A stretch of 6,213 nucleotides of DNA from Gammaproteobacteria bacterium (GTDB lineage Bacteria > Pseudomonadota > Gammaproteobacteria > Arenicellales > DRJH01). Position numbers and translations under genes: made by a program. The notes under the pieces were generated by a model, which did no database searches, was not told where the DNA came from, and saw only the letters and a list, made by a program, of their open reading frames with translations. How positions within the stretch are numbered: position 1 is the first letter of the stretch; each line of letters starts with the position of its first letter. Of this stretch, positions 1 to 6,213 are shown piece by piece. The stretch is from positions 1 to 6,213 of the forward strand of contig DRJH01000284.1 of NCBI GenBank assembly GCA_011052285.1, given 5' to 3'.

Positions 1-456
1 CCGTTACTGCAAACCACCCTGCTGTCTGCTCCTCCTGGTGTCAGGATTTCGGGTAAACTGTCAAAAAATGGGGTTTCCCTGGCCATGCGACATGCGCAGT
101 TTCTTGTTTTACCCTCGGTGTGCTACGAGGGATTCCCCTTGGTTATTGCTGAAGCTTTCGCTCACGGTTTGCCTGTTGTTTGCTCCAGGCTCGGGGGGAT
201 GCGGGAAATTGTTGAACATGGTTTCACCGGCCTGCACTTTAACCCGGGTGATGTACATGATCTATCGGTGCAGTGCCAGTGGCTGTTCGATCACCCAGAG
301 GAATGCCTGAAAATGTCTAAGCATGCTCGTGCTGAATACCTCAAGCACTATACTCCTGAAACAAACTATAAACTGCTGCTGGATATCTATCAAACGACAA
401 TTGCACAGTACCGCTCAAGTGTATTGTTTGCGGACCAACCAGACCCAGTGGAGTGA
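1..456 (+). CDS. GT4-family glycosyltransferase, C-terminal part (5' end outside window)
   Basis: The reading frame is open from the first base, so the N-terminal acceptor domain lies upstream. The visible 151 residues are the C-terminal nucleotide-sugar-binding Rossmann domain of a GT-B fold enzyme. They contain the GT4 signature PSVCYEGFPLVIAEAFAHG followed by GLPVV, GGMREIVEHG and TGLHFNPGD. The two glutamates of the E-x7-E motif are encoded at 127-129 and 151-153; in this family they contact the donor sugar nucleotide. Such enzymes transfer a sugar from an activated donor to lipid-linked or polysaccharide acceptors on the cytoplasmic side of the membrane, usually in capsule, O-antigen or exopolysaccharide synthesis. 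Donor and acceptor cannot be told from this fragment. About 97 residues follow the signature, so the domain is close to complete. The last dozen or so codons overlap transposase-derived DNA in another frame, so the natural C-terminus has probably been replaced. Confidence 0.9.
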   Translation, partial: PLLQTTLLSAPPGVRISGKLSKNGVSLAMRHAQFLVLPSVCYEGFPLVIAEAFAHGLPVVCSRLGGMREIVEHGFTGLHFNPGDVHDLSVQCQWLFDHPEECLKMSKHARAEYLKHYTPETNYKLLLDIYQTTIAQYRSSVLFADQPDPVE

Positions 457-860
457 AGAACGGATCTGGAATACCTATGTGATGCTAACGGACCTGGAAG
501 CGGTCTTTCGCAGTCTCAAGTCGGAGCTGGGCATGCGCCCGGTGTACCACCAGAAGACGGTACGGGTGGAGGGGCACATCTGGATCACCTTGCTGGCCTA
601 TAACCTGGTACAGCAACTGCGACGCAAGCTCAAGGCACAAGGGGATCGATGACAGCTGGGAGACGATCCGCAGGACCATGAGCACACAGACCCGGACCAC
701 GGTAACCCTGCGAGGACAGGATGGGGAGCAGATTCACATCCGCAAAAGCAGCTATCCCAAGAGTGGCCAGCAGCGCATTCTGCGGGCACTGCAGCTGGGA
801 TGGTTACCCGGAAAGACGCAGAAGACGATCATTGAGTCGACAAAAGCACCGGTGTCATGA
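422..860 (+). pseudogene. IS4/IS1634-like transposase remnant, C-terminal part, frameshifted
   Basis: Frame 2 reads YCLRTNQTQW, then TYVMLTDLEAVFRSLKSELG, RPVYHQKT and GHIWITLLAYNLVQQLRRKL. This resembles the C-terminal part of DDE transposases of the IS4/IS1634 group. The probable third catalytic residue is the Glu at 497-499; a Lys follows at 518-520, giving the E-x6-K spacing of IS4-type enzymes. The frame hits TGA at 650-652. The protein continues in frame 3 as GIDDSWETIRRTM and ends at the TGA at 858-860. Reading the GGGG at 641-644 as GGG joins the halves smoothly as QGIDDSW, which indicates a one-base insertion. Roughly 145 codons remain, whereas such transposases are usually over 400 residues, and the segment with the two catalytic Asp residues is missing. 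The remnant is therefore doubly inactive. Family assignment is from motif recognition only. Confidence 0.85.
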
Positions 861-1019
861 TGGCCTTTGCTCCCGCATGTGCATGGACAGATCATACCCT
901 CATCTCCGGTGGCCTCATGTTATTCTCAGATTGGATGCCGCATGGCGGGGTAAGGCGCTATTCATTGTGTTCATTCGCATTCGGCGTTATGGGTCCCGAC
1001 ATGAGTTGCCCCGTTGTCA
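861..1019. other. Unassigned stretch between transposase remnant and Fe-S remnant
   Basis: I see no recognisable gene, RNA gene or convincing terminator here. The right end of the insertion sequence should lie in or just beyond this stretch. Its terminal inverted repeat cannot be identified because the left end of the element is missing. Open frames here on both strands give low-complexity or unfamiliar protein and look incidental. Confidence 0.4.
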
Positions 1020-1226
1020 TTATCCAATCCCAGCCAGATCCGACCCCAGATATTTGCGCTCATTCCTGCCCGGCTCCTGGTTCATGTCCAGCATTGCCAT
1101 GCGGATGAATCGACGCGGATCCACTCCTTCCAGACCGGAGGCCGGACAACCGGAAGAACAGAGTCCGCAGCTTGGGCAAGAATCGTAGCTGCAACCGGCT
1201 GGCAGTAGTTCATGTTTCAGTCCTGG
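1020..1226 (-). pseudogene. HdrC-like 4Fe-4S protein remnant (N-terminal cluster motif)
   Basis: The minus strand between an in-frame TAG (1227-1229) and a TAA (1020-1022) encodes 68 residues. They contain CSYDSCPSCGLCSSGCP, a C-x2-C-x2-C-x3-C-P motif typical of a [4Fe-4S] ferredoxin-type cluster, followed by ASGLEGVDPRRFIRMAMLDM. The downstream DPR-(K/R)-F-I-RMA pattern resembles HdrC-type and related 4Fe-4S dicluster proteins, which relay electrons to heterodisulfide reductase-like or membrane oxidoreductase partners. Only the first cluster motif is present; a second one would be expected some 40 residues on. Instead the frame turns unfamiliar after about residue 48 and stops. No ATG or GTG precedes the motif in frame; only CTG codons do. 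It is most likely the 5' end of a truncated gene that was divergent from soxB. The whole stretch could instead be a chance reading, but the four-Cys motif plus matching flank makes that unlikely. Confidence 0.55.
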
Positions 1227-1313
1227 CTATGTAGTTGAGCTTGGATTTATCCGAGGTTTTATTTGTCAGTGCCTTGGCACATATCCACCACCCCTGCAAT
1301 CGCTTCATTGTAA

Positions 1314-1327
1314 GATATCATGTTATC
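1314..1327. promoter_or_regulatory. Near-perfect 14-bp palindrome upstream of soxB, candidate operator
   Basis: GATATCATGTTATC pairs with its own reverse complement at 12 of 14 positions, with one T/T mismatch in each half. It is centred 46-47 bp before the soxB ATG in the AT-rich leader, a position where a regulator could act. Overlapping arms CATTG (1306-1310) and CAATG (1327-1331) add further symmetry, although around a different centre. I cannot place convincing -35 and -10 boxes, and no regulator gene is in the window, so the role is inferred from position and symmetry only. Confidence 0.3.
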
Positions 1328-1354
1328 AATGAGTCAATAGTACAGTCAGCAACT

Positions 1355-1360
1355 GAGGGG
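1355..1360 (+). promoter_or_regulatory. Ribosome binding site deciding the soxB start
   Basis: GAGGGG lies six bases before the ATG at 1367. It supports that start over any upstream codon in the same open frame, which extends back to at least 1235. Confidence 0.7.
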
Positions 1361-1366
1361 AATTGC

Positions 1367-2614
1367 ATGCCATTTGCACTACTGAAATTTGGAATTAACA
1401 AAAACTTCCCTTTTGAACGACATGCCGATCTACAAGCGCCCAAGGCTCTTGGGTCTAGCTATGATGTTGTGATTATCGGTGGCGGCGGACATGGTGTTGC
1501 TGCCGCGTATTATTTGGCCAAGTATCACGGTATCACCAATGTGGCTGTGCTCGAAAAAGGTTATCTGGGAGGTGGTAACACAGGACGTAATACTGCAGTC
1601 ATTCGTTCGAACTATCTCACCCCGGAAGGGGTCCACTTTTATACGGAATCTGTGAAATTATTCACCCAGCTTGCTAATGAATTTGACTTTAATATCATGT
1701 ACTCACAACGAGGTCAGCTGACACTGGCATATACCGATGCCGCTGTCCGGGCTTTCCGGCAACGGGTTGAGGTTAACAAGCACTTTGGTGGTCATACCGA
1801 ACTGATCGGGCCCACAGAAATCGCCGAGCTGATTCCCTGCCTGAATATGCACCCGGGGCAGCTCAGTGTACAGGCAGGTCTTTGGCATAAGGATGGGGCG
1901 ACAGCACGCCACGATGCCGTAGCCTGGGGGTACGCCAAAGGTGCGACGCAACGTGGCGTCGAACTGCATCAACTCACCGAAGCCACTGATTTCATTATTA
2001 AGAATGGCAAGGTTTCGGGAGTAATAACCAACCGTGGCACTGTTCATTGTGGCTGTGTTGTGCAGGCTGTGGCCGGATTCAGTTCACTGCTTGCCGCCAA
2101 AGCCGGCTTTAGAATGCCGATTGTTTCCTATCCCTTGCAGGCCATGGTTACGCTGCCCGTAAAACCATTTCTTGGTCCCATGGTCAGCTCCCCGGCCCAT
2201 CACTGCTATGTTCAGCAGACCGGACGTGGTGAAATTGTGATCGGTGGTGGTTCGGATCCATACCCTCTGTACAGCACCCGTTCAACGCTGGATTTAAAAG
2301 AGAGTTTACTGGCAAGTACACTGGAGATATTCCCGTTTATGGCAAATTTTCGACTCATGCGGCAGTGGGCTGGTATCACCGACATGACACCTGACTACAG
2401 TCCGGTGATGGGACTGAGCCCGGTTGAAAACTATTATCTGGATGCTGGCTGGGGAACCTGGGGTTTCAAGGCAACGCCCATTTGCGGTAAAACTATGGCG
2501 CAACTGGTTGCCAGCGGCGGTAAAGTTCCCGAGTTGATCGCTCCCTTCTCCATGGACCGTTTTGAAGTGTTTCGACAGGTCAATGAGATGGGTGCAACCG
2601 CAGCCAGTCACTAA
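1367..2614 (+). CDS. soxB: Heterotetrameric sarcosine oxidase-type enzyme, beta subunit
   Basis: This is the catalytic flavin subunit. It oxidises the N-methyl group of sarcosine or a related N-methyl amino acid at non-covalent FAD and passes electrons to covalent FMN, which reduces oxygen or another acceptor; it acts in the cytoplasm. The 415-residue protein has the usual family length. Residues 33-50 hold the FAD Rossmann motif DVVIIGGGGHGVAAAYYL, followed by VLEKGYLGGGNTGRNTAVIR. The FMN-linking histidine is His182 in ATARHDAVAWGYA, by homology to the known enzyme. The C-terminal flavin and substrate-site region is QWAGITDMTPDYSPVMG and GWGTWGFKATP (361-371, with Lys368). I chose ATG 1367 because of its Shine-Dalgarno site and because homologues begin about 30 residues before the Rossmann motif; a start at 1235 would add an unrelated 44-residue tail. 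The Trp at 365, where classical SoxB has Gly, suggests a divergent branch, so the true substrate is uncertain. Confidence 0.93.
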   Translation: MPFALLKFGINKNFPFERHADLQAPKALGSSYDVVIIGGGGHGVAAAYYLAKYHGITNVAVLEKGYLGGGNTGRNTAVIRSNYLTPEGVHFYTESVKLFTQLANEFDFNIMYSQRGQLTLAYTDAAVRAFRQRVEVNKHFGGHTELIGPTEIAELIPCLNMHPGQLSVQAGLWHKDGATARHDAVAWGYAKGATQRGVELHQLTEATDFIIKNGKVSGVITNRGTVHCGCVVQAVAGFSSLLAAKAGFRMPIVSYPLQAMVTLPVKPFLGPMVSSPAHHCYVQQTGRGEIVIGGGSDPYPLYSTRSTLDLKESLLASTLEIFPFMANFRLMRQWAGITDMTPDYSPVMGLSPVENYYLDAGWGTWGFKATPICGKTMAQLVASGGKVPELIAPFSMDRFEVFRQVNEMGATAASH

Positions 2615-2628
2615 GTGAGGTCCGTGCT

Positions 2629-2931
2629 ATGAAAATGATGAATTGCCCACTTAACGGGCCCAGAAATATCAGCGAGTTTGTTTTCGGCGGCGAAGTCCGT
2701 AAGCAGCCAGACCCCGACCATTGCAGCGATATCGAATGGGCTGACTATGTATTTTATTCCGATAATCGGCTCGGCATCGTTACAGAATGGTGGCTACATG
2801 CCCCCTCTGGTTACTGGTTTATCGCTGAGCGTCATACGGCTACCGGGGAAATTCAGCGAACCTATGATCCTTCGGAAATTTTCAATGAGAGGATCGAATT
2901 CTCCACTGTTAACAAGGAAGTGTTGGCATGA
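2629..2931 (+). CDS. soxD: Sarcosine oxidase-type delta subunit lacking two zinc ligands
   Basis: This small 100-residue subunit matches the SoxD family in length, in operon position and in conserved stretches: CPLNGPRNISEFVFGGEV (6-23), WADYVFYSDNRLG, EWWLHAPSGYWFIAERHT (53-70) and TYDP. In the characterised enzyme, delta packs against alpha and binds a structural zinc through a Cys-x2-Cys pair near the N-terminus and a His-x3-Cys pair further on. Here only Cys6 and His57 remain; the partners are Asn9 and Gly61. Zinc binding in the classical manner is therefore unlikely. The start at 2629 has GAGG at 2617-2620, eight bases ahead. A second ATG six bases later would give CPLN nearer the N-terminus and cannot be excluded. 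The gene begins 14 bp after soxB and its stop overlaps the soxA start as ATGA, so translation is probably coupled. Confidence 0.9.
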   Translation: MKMMNCPLNGPRNISEFVFGGEVRKQPDPDHCSDIEWADYVFYSDNRLGIVTEWWLHAPSGYWFIAERHTATGEIQRTYDPSEIFNERIEFSTVNKEVLA

Positions 2932-5843
2932 CCAAACAGGATCAACGGCCAATGCGACTGAATCCTCCTGCGGGCTTGTTAATCAACCGTAGCAAACCCG
3001 TTCACTTTGCATTTGAGGGTAAACACTATCAAGGCCTGGAAGGTGACTCCATTGCCAGTGCATTGCTGGCCAATGGTCGCTGGTTACTCTCCCGTTCCTT
3101 TAAATACCACCGTCCGCGTGGTCCACTGACCATGGCTGGCCAGGATGCCAATACTTTGGTGCAGGTGGTAGGCGAACCCAACGTGTTGGCCGACCGGGAA
3201 CCGCTAACAGCAGGATTACAGGTTCGAGGTCAAAACTATAATGGTTCATTAGATCATGATAAAGATGCTGTTTTTGATCGTTTCGGGCGTTTCATGCCGG
3301 TCGGGTTTTACTACCGGGCTTTTTTCAAACCCACTGGGGCCTGGCATCGATGGGAAAATATCATTCGAAAAAAAGCCGGTCTGGGTCAAGCAGATCTGAA
3401 TTTTGTACCACAATATCATGATAAATCCTACTTGTTTTACGATGTTGTTGTAGTCGGCTCCGGGCCGGCCGGCTTAAGCGCAGCACTGCAGGTGGCTGAC
3501 CTGGGCGGTAAAGTATTGCTGGTCGAACAACAACCCCTGCTGGGTGGCGCCCTGAGCTATCACCGTTTTGATCTTGAAGGGTCTACAGCAGATCAACTTC
3601 GTCTGGAATTGGTCAGGCGGGTTACCGAACATGAAGCCATTGATGTACTCCTGAATGCCACCTGTAATGGTTGGTTTAAAGATAATTATCTGCCGGTAAT
3701 TCAGGGTAATCGCCTGTATAAAATACGTGCCAAGGAGTGCATCGTGGCCTCCGGTGCCTTCGAACAACATGTTGTCTTCCGCAACAATGATCTACCCGGG
3801 ATTGTTCTGTGCAGTGCGGTCTCACGGATGATGAAACACTATGCCCTGAAACCGGGGCAGCGTGCGGTGGTACTCACCGGCAATGATGAAGGTTATATGA
3901 CCGCCCTTGATTTGGACGATAACGGCATTGCAGTGGCTGCAGTGATTGATATGCGCCCCGAACCCGAATCCGCCGCGTTGATCGAATCACTTACACTCCG
4001 GAATATCCCTGTTAAATCCGGATATGTCGTTTTCAACGCCCTGCCTGGCAGAGGCAAAAAACATGTCCGGGCCGTTGATGTCCGCAAAATCATCGGTCGC
4101 GGAAAAGTGGCTGACAATGCAGAAATTATCGACTGTGATCTGCTTACTATGACGGCGGGATATCTGCCGTGCTACCAATTACTTTGCCAGGCCGGGGCCC
4201 AACTGACCTACGATGATCTGGCTGCCGAGTTTAGCCTCACCAAACTGCCCGAACATGTCCATAGCGCCGGTTCTGTCAACGGCATTCACAGCCTTGAATC
4301 TGTGCTTGCTGATGGTAAGCGTGCTGCTATCTGCGCGCTGGGCAATCTACAACTGACTACAGAACTGCCAGGAAAGGTCCACTGTACGCGCCGACCAAAC
4401 TATGAGTGGCCCATTTTCGAACACCCGGATGGCAAGGACTTTGTCGATTTTGACGAAGACCTGCAAGTGCAGGATATTGTCAATGCGACCCGCCTCGGGT
4501 ACCGCGACATTCAGTTGGTCAAACGTTTTTCTACTGTGGGTATGGGGCCCTCACAAGGTCGCCATTCGGCCTTACCTACCGCCCGTTTAGTTGCCTCTGT
4601 CACAAATCGAACGGTATCAGAAACTGGGGTAACCACTGCCCGACCACCTTTCGTCCCGGAAAAACTGGCCTATTTAGCAGGGCGTAATTTCGACCCATAT
4701 CGGCGCACGCCAATGCACTATCGGCACCTGCAACTGGGGGCCAGGATGATCCCGGCAGGCAACTGGCAACGGCCGGGCTTCTACGGTCTGCCCGCAGACC
4801 GCGACCGCTGCATCCAGGATGAGTCGAGACAGGTCAGGACTAAAGTAGGTCTTATTGATATCGGCACCTTGGGTGGCATTGAAGTTCGTGGTCCTGATGC
4901 TGCGGAATTATTGAATCGCATGTACACCCTGGCCTTTGAGAAACAGCCGGTCGGTAAAACCCGCTACGCCGTCATGACCAACGAACAAGGTGTGGTCATC
5001 GATGACGGGGTCTGCTGTCGTATCAGTGCAGAACACTTCTACGTCACGGCAACAACATCCGGTGTCGTGAGGGTATACCGCGATATGATGAAGTGGAATG
5101 CACAGTGGCGTCTTGATGTCGATATCAGCAATGTCACCTCCGCTTTTACCGGGGTGAATCTGGCGGGGCCTGATGCACGCCGAGTGCTGAAAAAAATCAT
5201 CGACGATGTGGGCCTGAACGCAGCAAGCTTTCCCTATCTGGCCTATCGTGAGGGTCGGGTTGCCGGGATTCCTGCACGCTTGCTACGGGTCGGGTTTGTC
5301 GGCGAACTGGGCTATGAAATTCATGTTCCTGCACTCTATGGAGAAGCACTCTGGGATGCCATTATGGAGGCAGGCAGCGAGTTTGCCATCAAGCCATTTG
5401 GTGTGGAAACACAACGCCTGTTACGTTTGGAGAAGGGTCATTTTATCATCAGTCAGGATACTGACAGCATGAGCCACCCGGGCGAGCTTTCGCTCGAATG
5501 GGCCATAAATCGCAAGAAACCTTTTTTTGTGGGCCGTCGTTCCCTGGATGTAGTGATGGCACGAAAGCAGACCCGCAAATTGGTCGGTTTCAGCTTGCCA
5601 AATGACCGTTCAAAACCTGAGGAAGGGCATCTGGTGCTAGAGGGAAACAAGATCAGTGGTCATGTAACATCCTGTGAATACTCTTCAACCATCGGTTCGA
5701 TTATCGGTATGGCTTTTGTTGGTATCCGCCAGTGCACTCCTGATACCCGAGTCCCAATTCGCGTGAAAAATGGTGAAGTCGTGAACGCGACCGTGGTTAA
5801 ACTGCCTTTTTTCGACCCTGAGAATAAACGCCAGGAGCTTTAA
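2928..5843 (+). CDS. soxA: Heterotetrameric sarcosine oxidase-type enzyme, alpha subunit
   Basis: This is the large 971-residue subunit that binds NAD+ and carries the folate site where the oxidised methyl carbon is captured as 5,10-methylenetetrahydrofolate. Residues about 24-85 form the N-terminal Fer2_4-like domain (GDSIASALLANGRWLLSRSF, YHRPRG), without the cysteines needed for a 2Fe-2S cluster, as is normal for SoxA. Residues about 171-475 form the pyridine nucleotide-disulphide oxidoreductase fold, with DVVVVGSGPAGLSAALQVA at 172-190, VVLTGNDEG around 315 and AGSVNGIHSLESVLADGKRA near 447-466. Residues about 505-560 (VKRFSTVGMGPSQGRHS) match the linker that resembles a BFD domain, again without cysteines. 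From about 596 to the end are the GcvT domain and its C-terminal barrel (VGLIDIGTLGGIEVRGPDA, GELGYEIHVP, VGRRSL). The start is supported by the ATGA overlap with soxD and by AAGGA at 2914-2918. No frameshift or lost domain is visible. Confidence 0.94.
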   Translation: MTKQDQRPMRLNPPAGLLINRSKPVHFAFEGKHYQGLEGDSIASALLANGRWLLSRSFKYHRPRGPLTMAGQDANTLVQVVGEPNVLADREPLTAGLQVRGQNYNGSLDHDKDAVFDRFGRFMPVGFYYRAFFKPTGAWHRWENIIRKKAGLGQADLNFVPQYHDKSYLFYDVVVVGSGPAGLSAALQVADLGGKVLLVEQQPLLGGALSYHRFDLEGSTADQLRLELVRRVTEHEAIDVLLNATCNGWFKDNYLPVIQGNRLYKIRAKECIVASGAFEQHVVFRNNDLPGIVLCSAVSRMMKHYALKPGQRAVVLTGNDEGYMTALDLDDNGIAVAAVIDMRPEPESAALIESLTLRNIPVKSGYVVFNALPGRGKKHVRAVDVRKIIGRGKVADNAEIIDCDLLTMTAGYLPCYQLLCQAGAQLTYDDLAAEFSLTKLPEHVHSAGSVNGIHSLESVLADGKRAAICALGNLQLTTELPGKVHCTRRPNYEWPIFEHPDGKDFVDFDEDLQVQDIVNATRLGYRDIQLVKRFSTVGMGPSQGRHSALPTARLVASVTNRTVSETGVTTARPPFVPEKLAYLAGRNFDPYRRTPMHYRHLQLGARMIPAGNWQRPGFYGLPADRDRCIQDESRQVRTKVGLIDIGTLGGIEVRGPDAAELLNRMYTLAFEKQPVGKTRYAVMTNEQGVVIDDGVCCRISAEHFYVTATTSGVVRVYRDMMKWNAQWRLDVDISNVTSAFTGVNLAGPDARRVLKKIIDDVGLNAASFPYLAYREGRVAGIPARLLRVGFVGELGYEIHVPALYGEALWDAIMEAGSEFAIKPFGVETQRLLRLEKGHFIISQDTDSMSHPGELSLEWAINRKKPFFVGRRSLDVVMARKQTRKLVGFSLPNDRSKPEEGHLVLEGNKISGHVTSCEYSSTIGSIIGMAFVGIRQCTPDTRVPIRVKNGEVVNATVVKLPFFDPENKRQEL

Positions 5844-5846
5844 GTA

Positions 5847-6213
5847 ATGAATATGCTCAGATCCCAATCCGCTGGCAAGAGAAGCTTTATTTACCACAAG
5901 ATTCAAACTCCTGTTCCAGCGACTGCAGACAAGCTGAATGAACCTGATAAGCCATTGGGTTTGCTGGATTGTTCAACCCGGCCCCGTTGTGGCTTCCGCG
6001 GGGCCAATGTGGCGGCCCATCTGCTGGCGCTAGGCTTGCCGGTGCCCGGGAAGCCGAATCAGGCCACATCCAGCAGCACAGGCGAACTGGTAGTGCGCTT
6101 GAGTCAGCACGAGTTTTGGGTGCTCAGTAACCTGGCCACTGCCGACCAGGGATTCATTCTACTCAATGAACGGGCTTTACCTGCCAGTCACTGCTACCCC
6201 CTATACTGTCAGA
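5847..6213 (+). CDS. soxG: Sarcosine oxidase-type gamma subunit, N-terminal part (3' end outside window)
   Basis: Gamma is the GcvT/YgfZ-like small subunit that completes the tetramer and packs with alpha; it has no known cofactor of its own. The 122 complete codons visible read MNMLRSQSAGKRSF, then a variable stretch, then the family core LGLLDCSTRPRCGFRGANVA, AHLLALGLPVP, PNQAT and VVRLSQHEFWVLSN. The core matches the SoxG pattern of a D-x-(S/T) turn, a G-F-(R/K)-G segment, a P-x-P-x-x-PN loop and an L-x-x-x-E-(F/W) strand. It begins three bases after the soxA stop, with AGGAG at 5833-5837 overlapping the end of soxA, so it is the fourth gene of the operon. A second in-frame ATG at 5853 is a weaker alternative because it lies further from the Shine-Dalgarno site. 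SoxG proteins are usually about 180-210 residues, so roughly a third to two fifths of the gene is missing to the right. Confidence 0.88.
   Translation, partial: MNMLRSQSAGKRSFIYHKIQTPVPATADKLNEPDKPLGLLDCSTRPRCGFRGANVAAHLLALGLPVPGKPNQATSSSTGELVVRLSQHEFWVLSNLATADQGFILLNERALPASHCYPLYCQ

Noticed and set aside
485..789. Minus-strand open frames over the transposase remnant
   Set aside because: They are antisense shadows of the transposase with unfamiliar, Cys- and Ser-rich products.
929..1029. Inverted pair GATTGGAT (929-936) and ATCCAATC (1022-1029) as possible IS ends or hairpin
   Set aside because: The match is only 8 bp, does not extend either way, and the 85-bp separation fits neither a terminator nor a recognisable element.
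721..1188. 155-codon + strand open frame
   Set aside because: It overlaps the transposase C-terminus out of frame and runs antisense to the Fe-S motif. Its protein is unlike any family I know and it has no ribosome binding site.
1235..1366. 44-residue N-terminal extension of soxB from an upstream start
   Set aside because: There is no Shine-Dalgarno site, the sequence is not conserved family sequence, and the ATG at 1367 has a good site and gives the normal length.
1703..2047. Minus-strand 114-codon open frame inside soxB
   Set aside because: It lies wholly antisense to a well-supported gene and shows no domain or start signal.
3420..4400. Possible iron-sulphur or BFD cluster in soxA
   Set aside because: Neither the Fer2_4-like domain nor the BFD-like linker keeps cysteines in cluster spacing, which agrees with SoxA rather than opine or hydrogen-cyanide synthase relatives.
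5887..6069. Minus-strand 60-codon open frame opposite soxG
   Set aside because: It is antisense to soxG, whose family motifs are clear, and its product is low-complexity Ala/Pro-rich.

Overview
This is a bacterial window, most likely from a proteobacterium, possibly a gammaproteobacterium. That placement is an inference from the gene families, the Shine-Dalgarno-led tightly packed genes and the insertion-sequence type, and is not a firm assignment. The window has two parts: a damaged junction on the left (1 to about 1230), and a catabolic operon on the right (1367 to the end) that shows no disabling lesion.

Left part. The window opens inside the C-terminal domain of a GT4-type glycosyltransferase on the + strand. 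Its last codons run into the remains of an IS4/IS1634-like transposase. Only the C-terminal part of that transposase is left, and it carries a one-base frameshift at a run of four G's. About 160 bp with nothing recognisable follows. After that comes a short minus-strand open frame (1020-1226) that encodes a clear C-x2-C-x2-C-x3-C-P iron-sulphur motif like that of HdrC-type 4Fe-4S proteins. It has no ATG before the motif and stops early, so it looks like a gene remnant that once pointed away from the sox operon.

Right part. A leader of about 135 bp, relatively AT-rich and with a 14-bp near-palindrome, precedes four co-directional genes in the order soxB-soxD-soxA-soxG. These encode the beta, delta, alpha and gamma subunits of a heterotetrameric sarcosine oxidase-type enzyme. 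soxB and soxD are 14 bp apart, soxD and soxA overlap by ATGA, and soxA and soxG are 3 bp apart. soxG runs off the right edge.

How the genes work together. In the known enzyme, beta oxidises the N-methyl amine at FAD and passes electrons to covalent FMN at the alpha/beta interface. The methylene group is handed to tetrahydrofolate at the GcvT-like domain of alpha. Delta is a small structural subunit that usually binds zinc, and gamma is a GcvT/YgfZ-like subunit. This operon departs from the textbook form: delta has lost two of the four usual zinc ligands, and the beta C-terminal motif reads GWGTWGFKATP instead of the usual GWGTGGFKATP. It may therefore belong to a separate branch that acts on another N-methylated amino acid such as dimethylglycine or an N-methylproline. 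No folate-cycle partner gene (glyA, folD, purU) lies in the window, so the substrate cannot be settled here.
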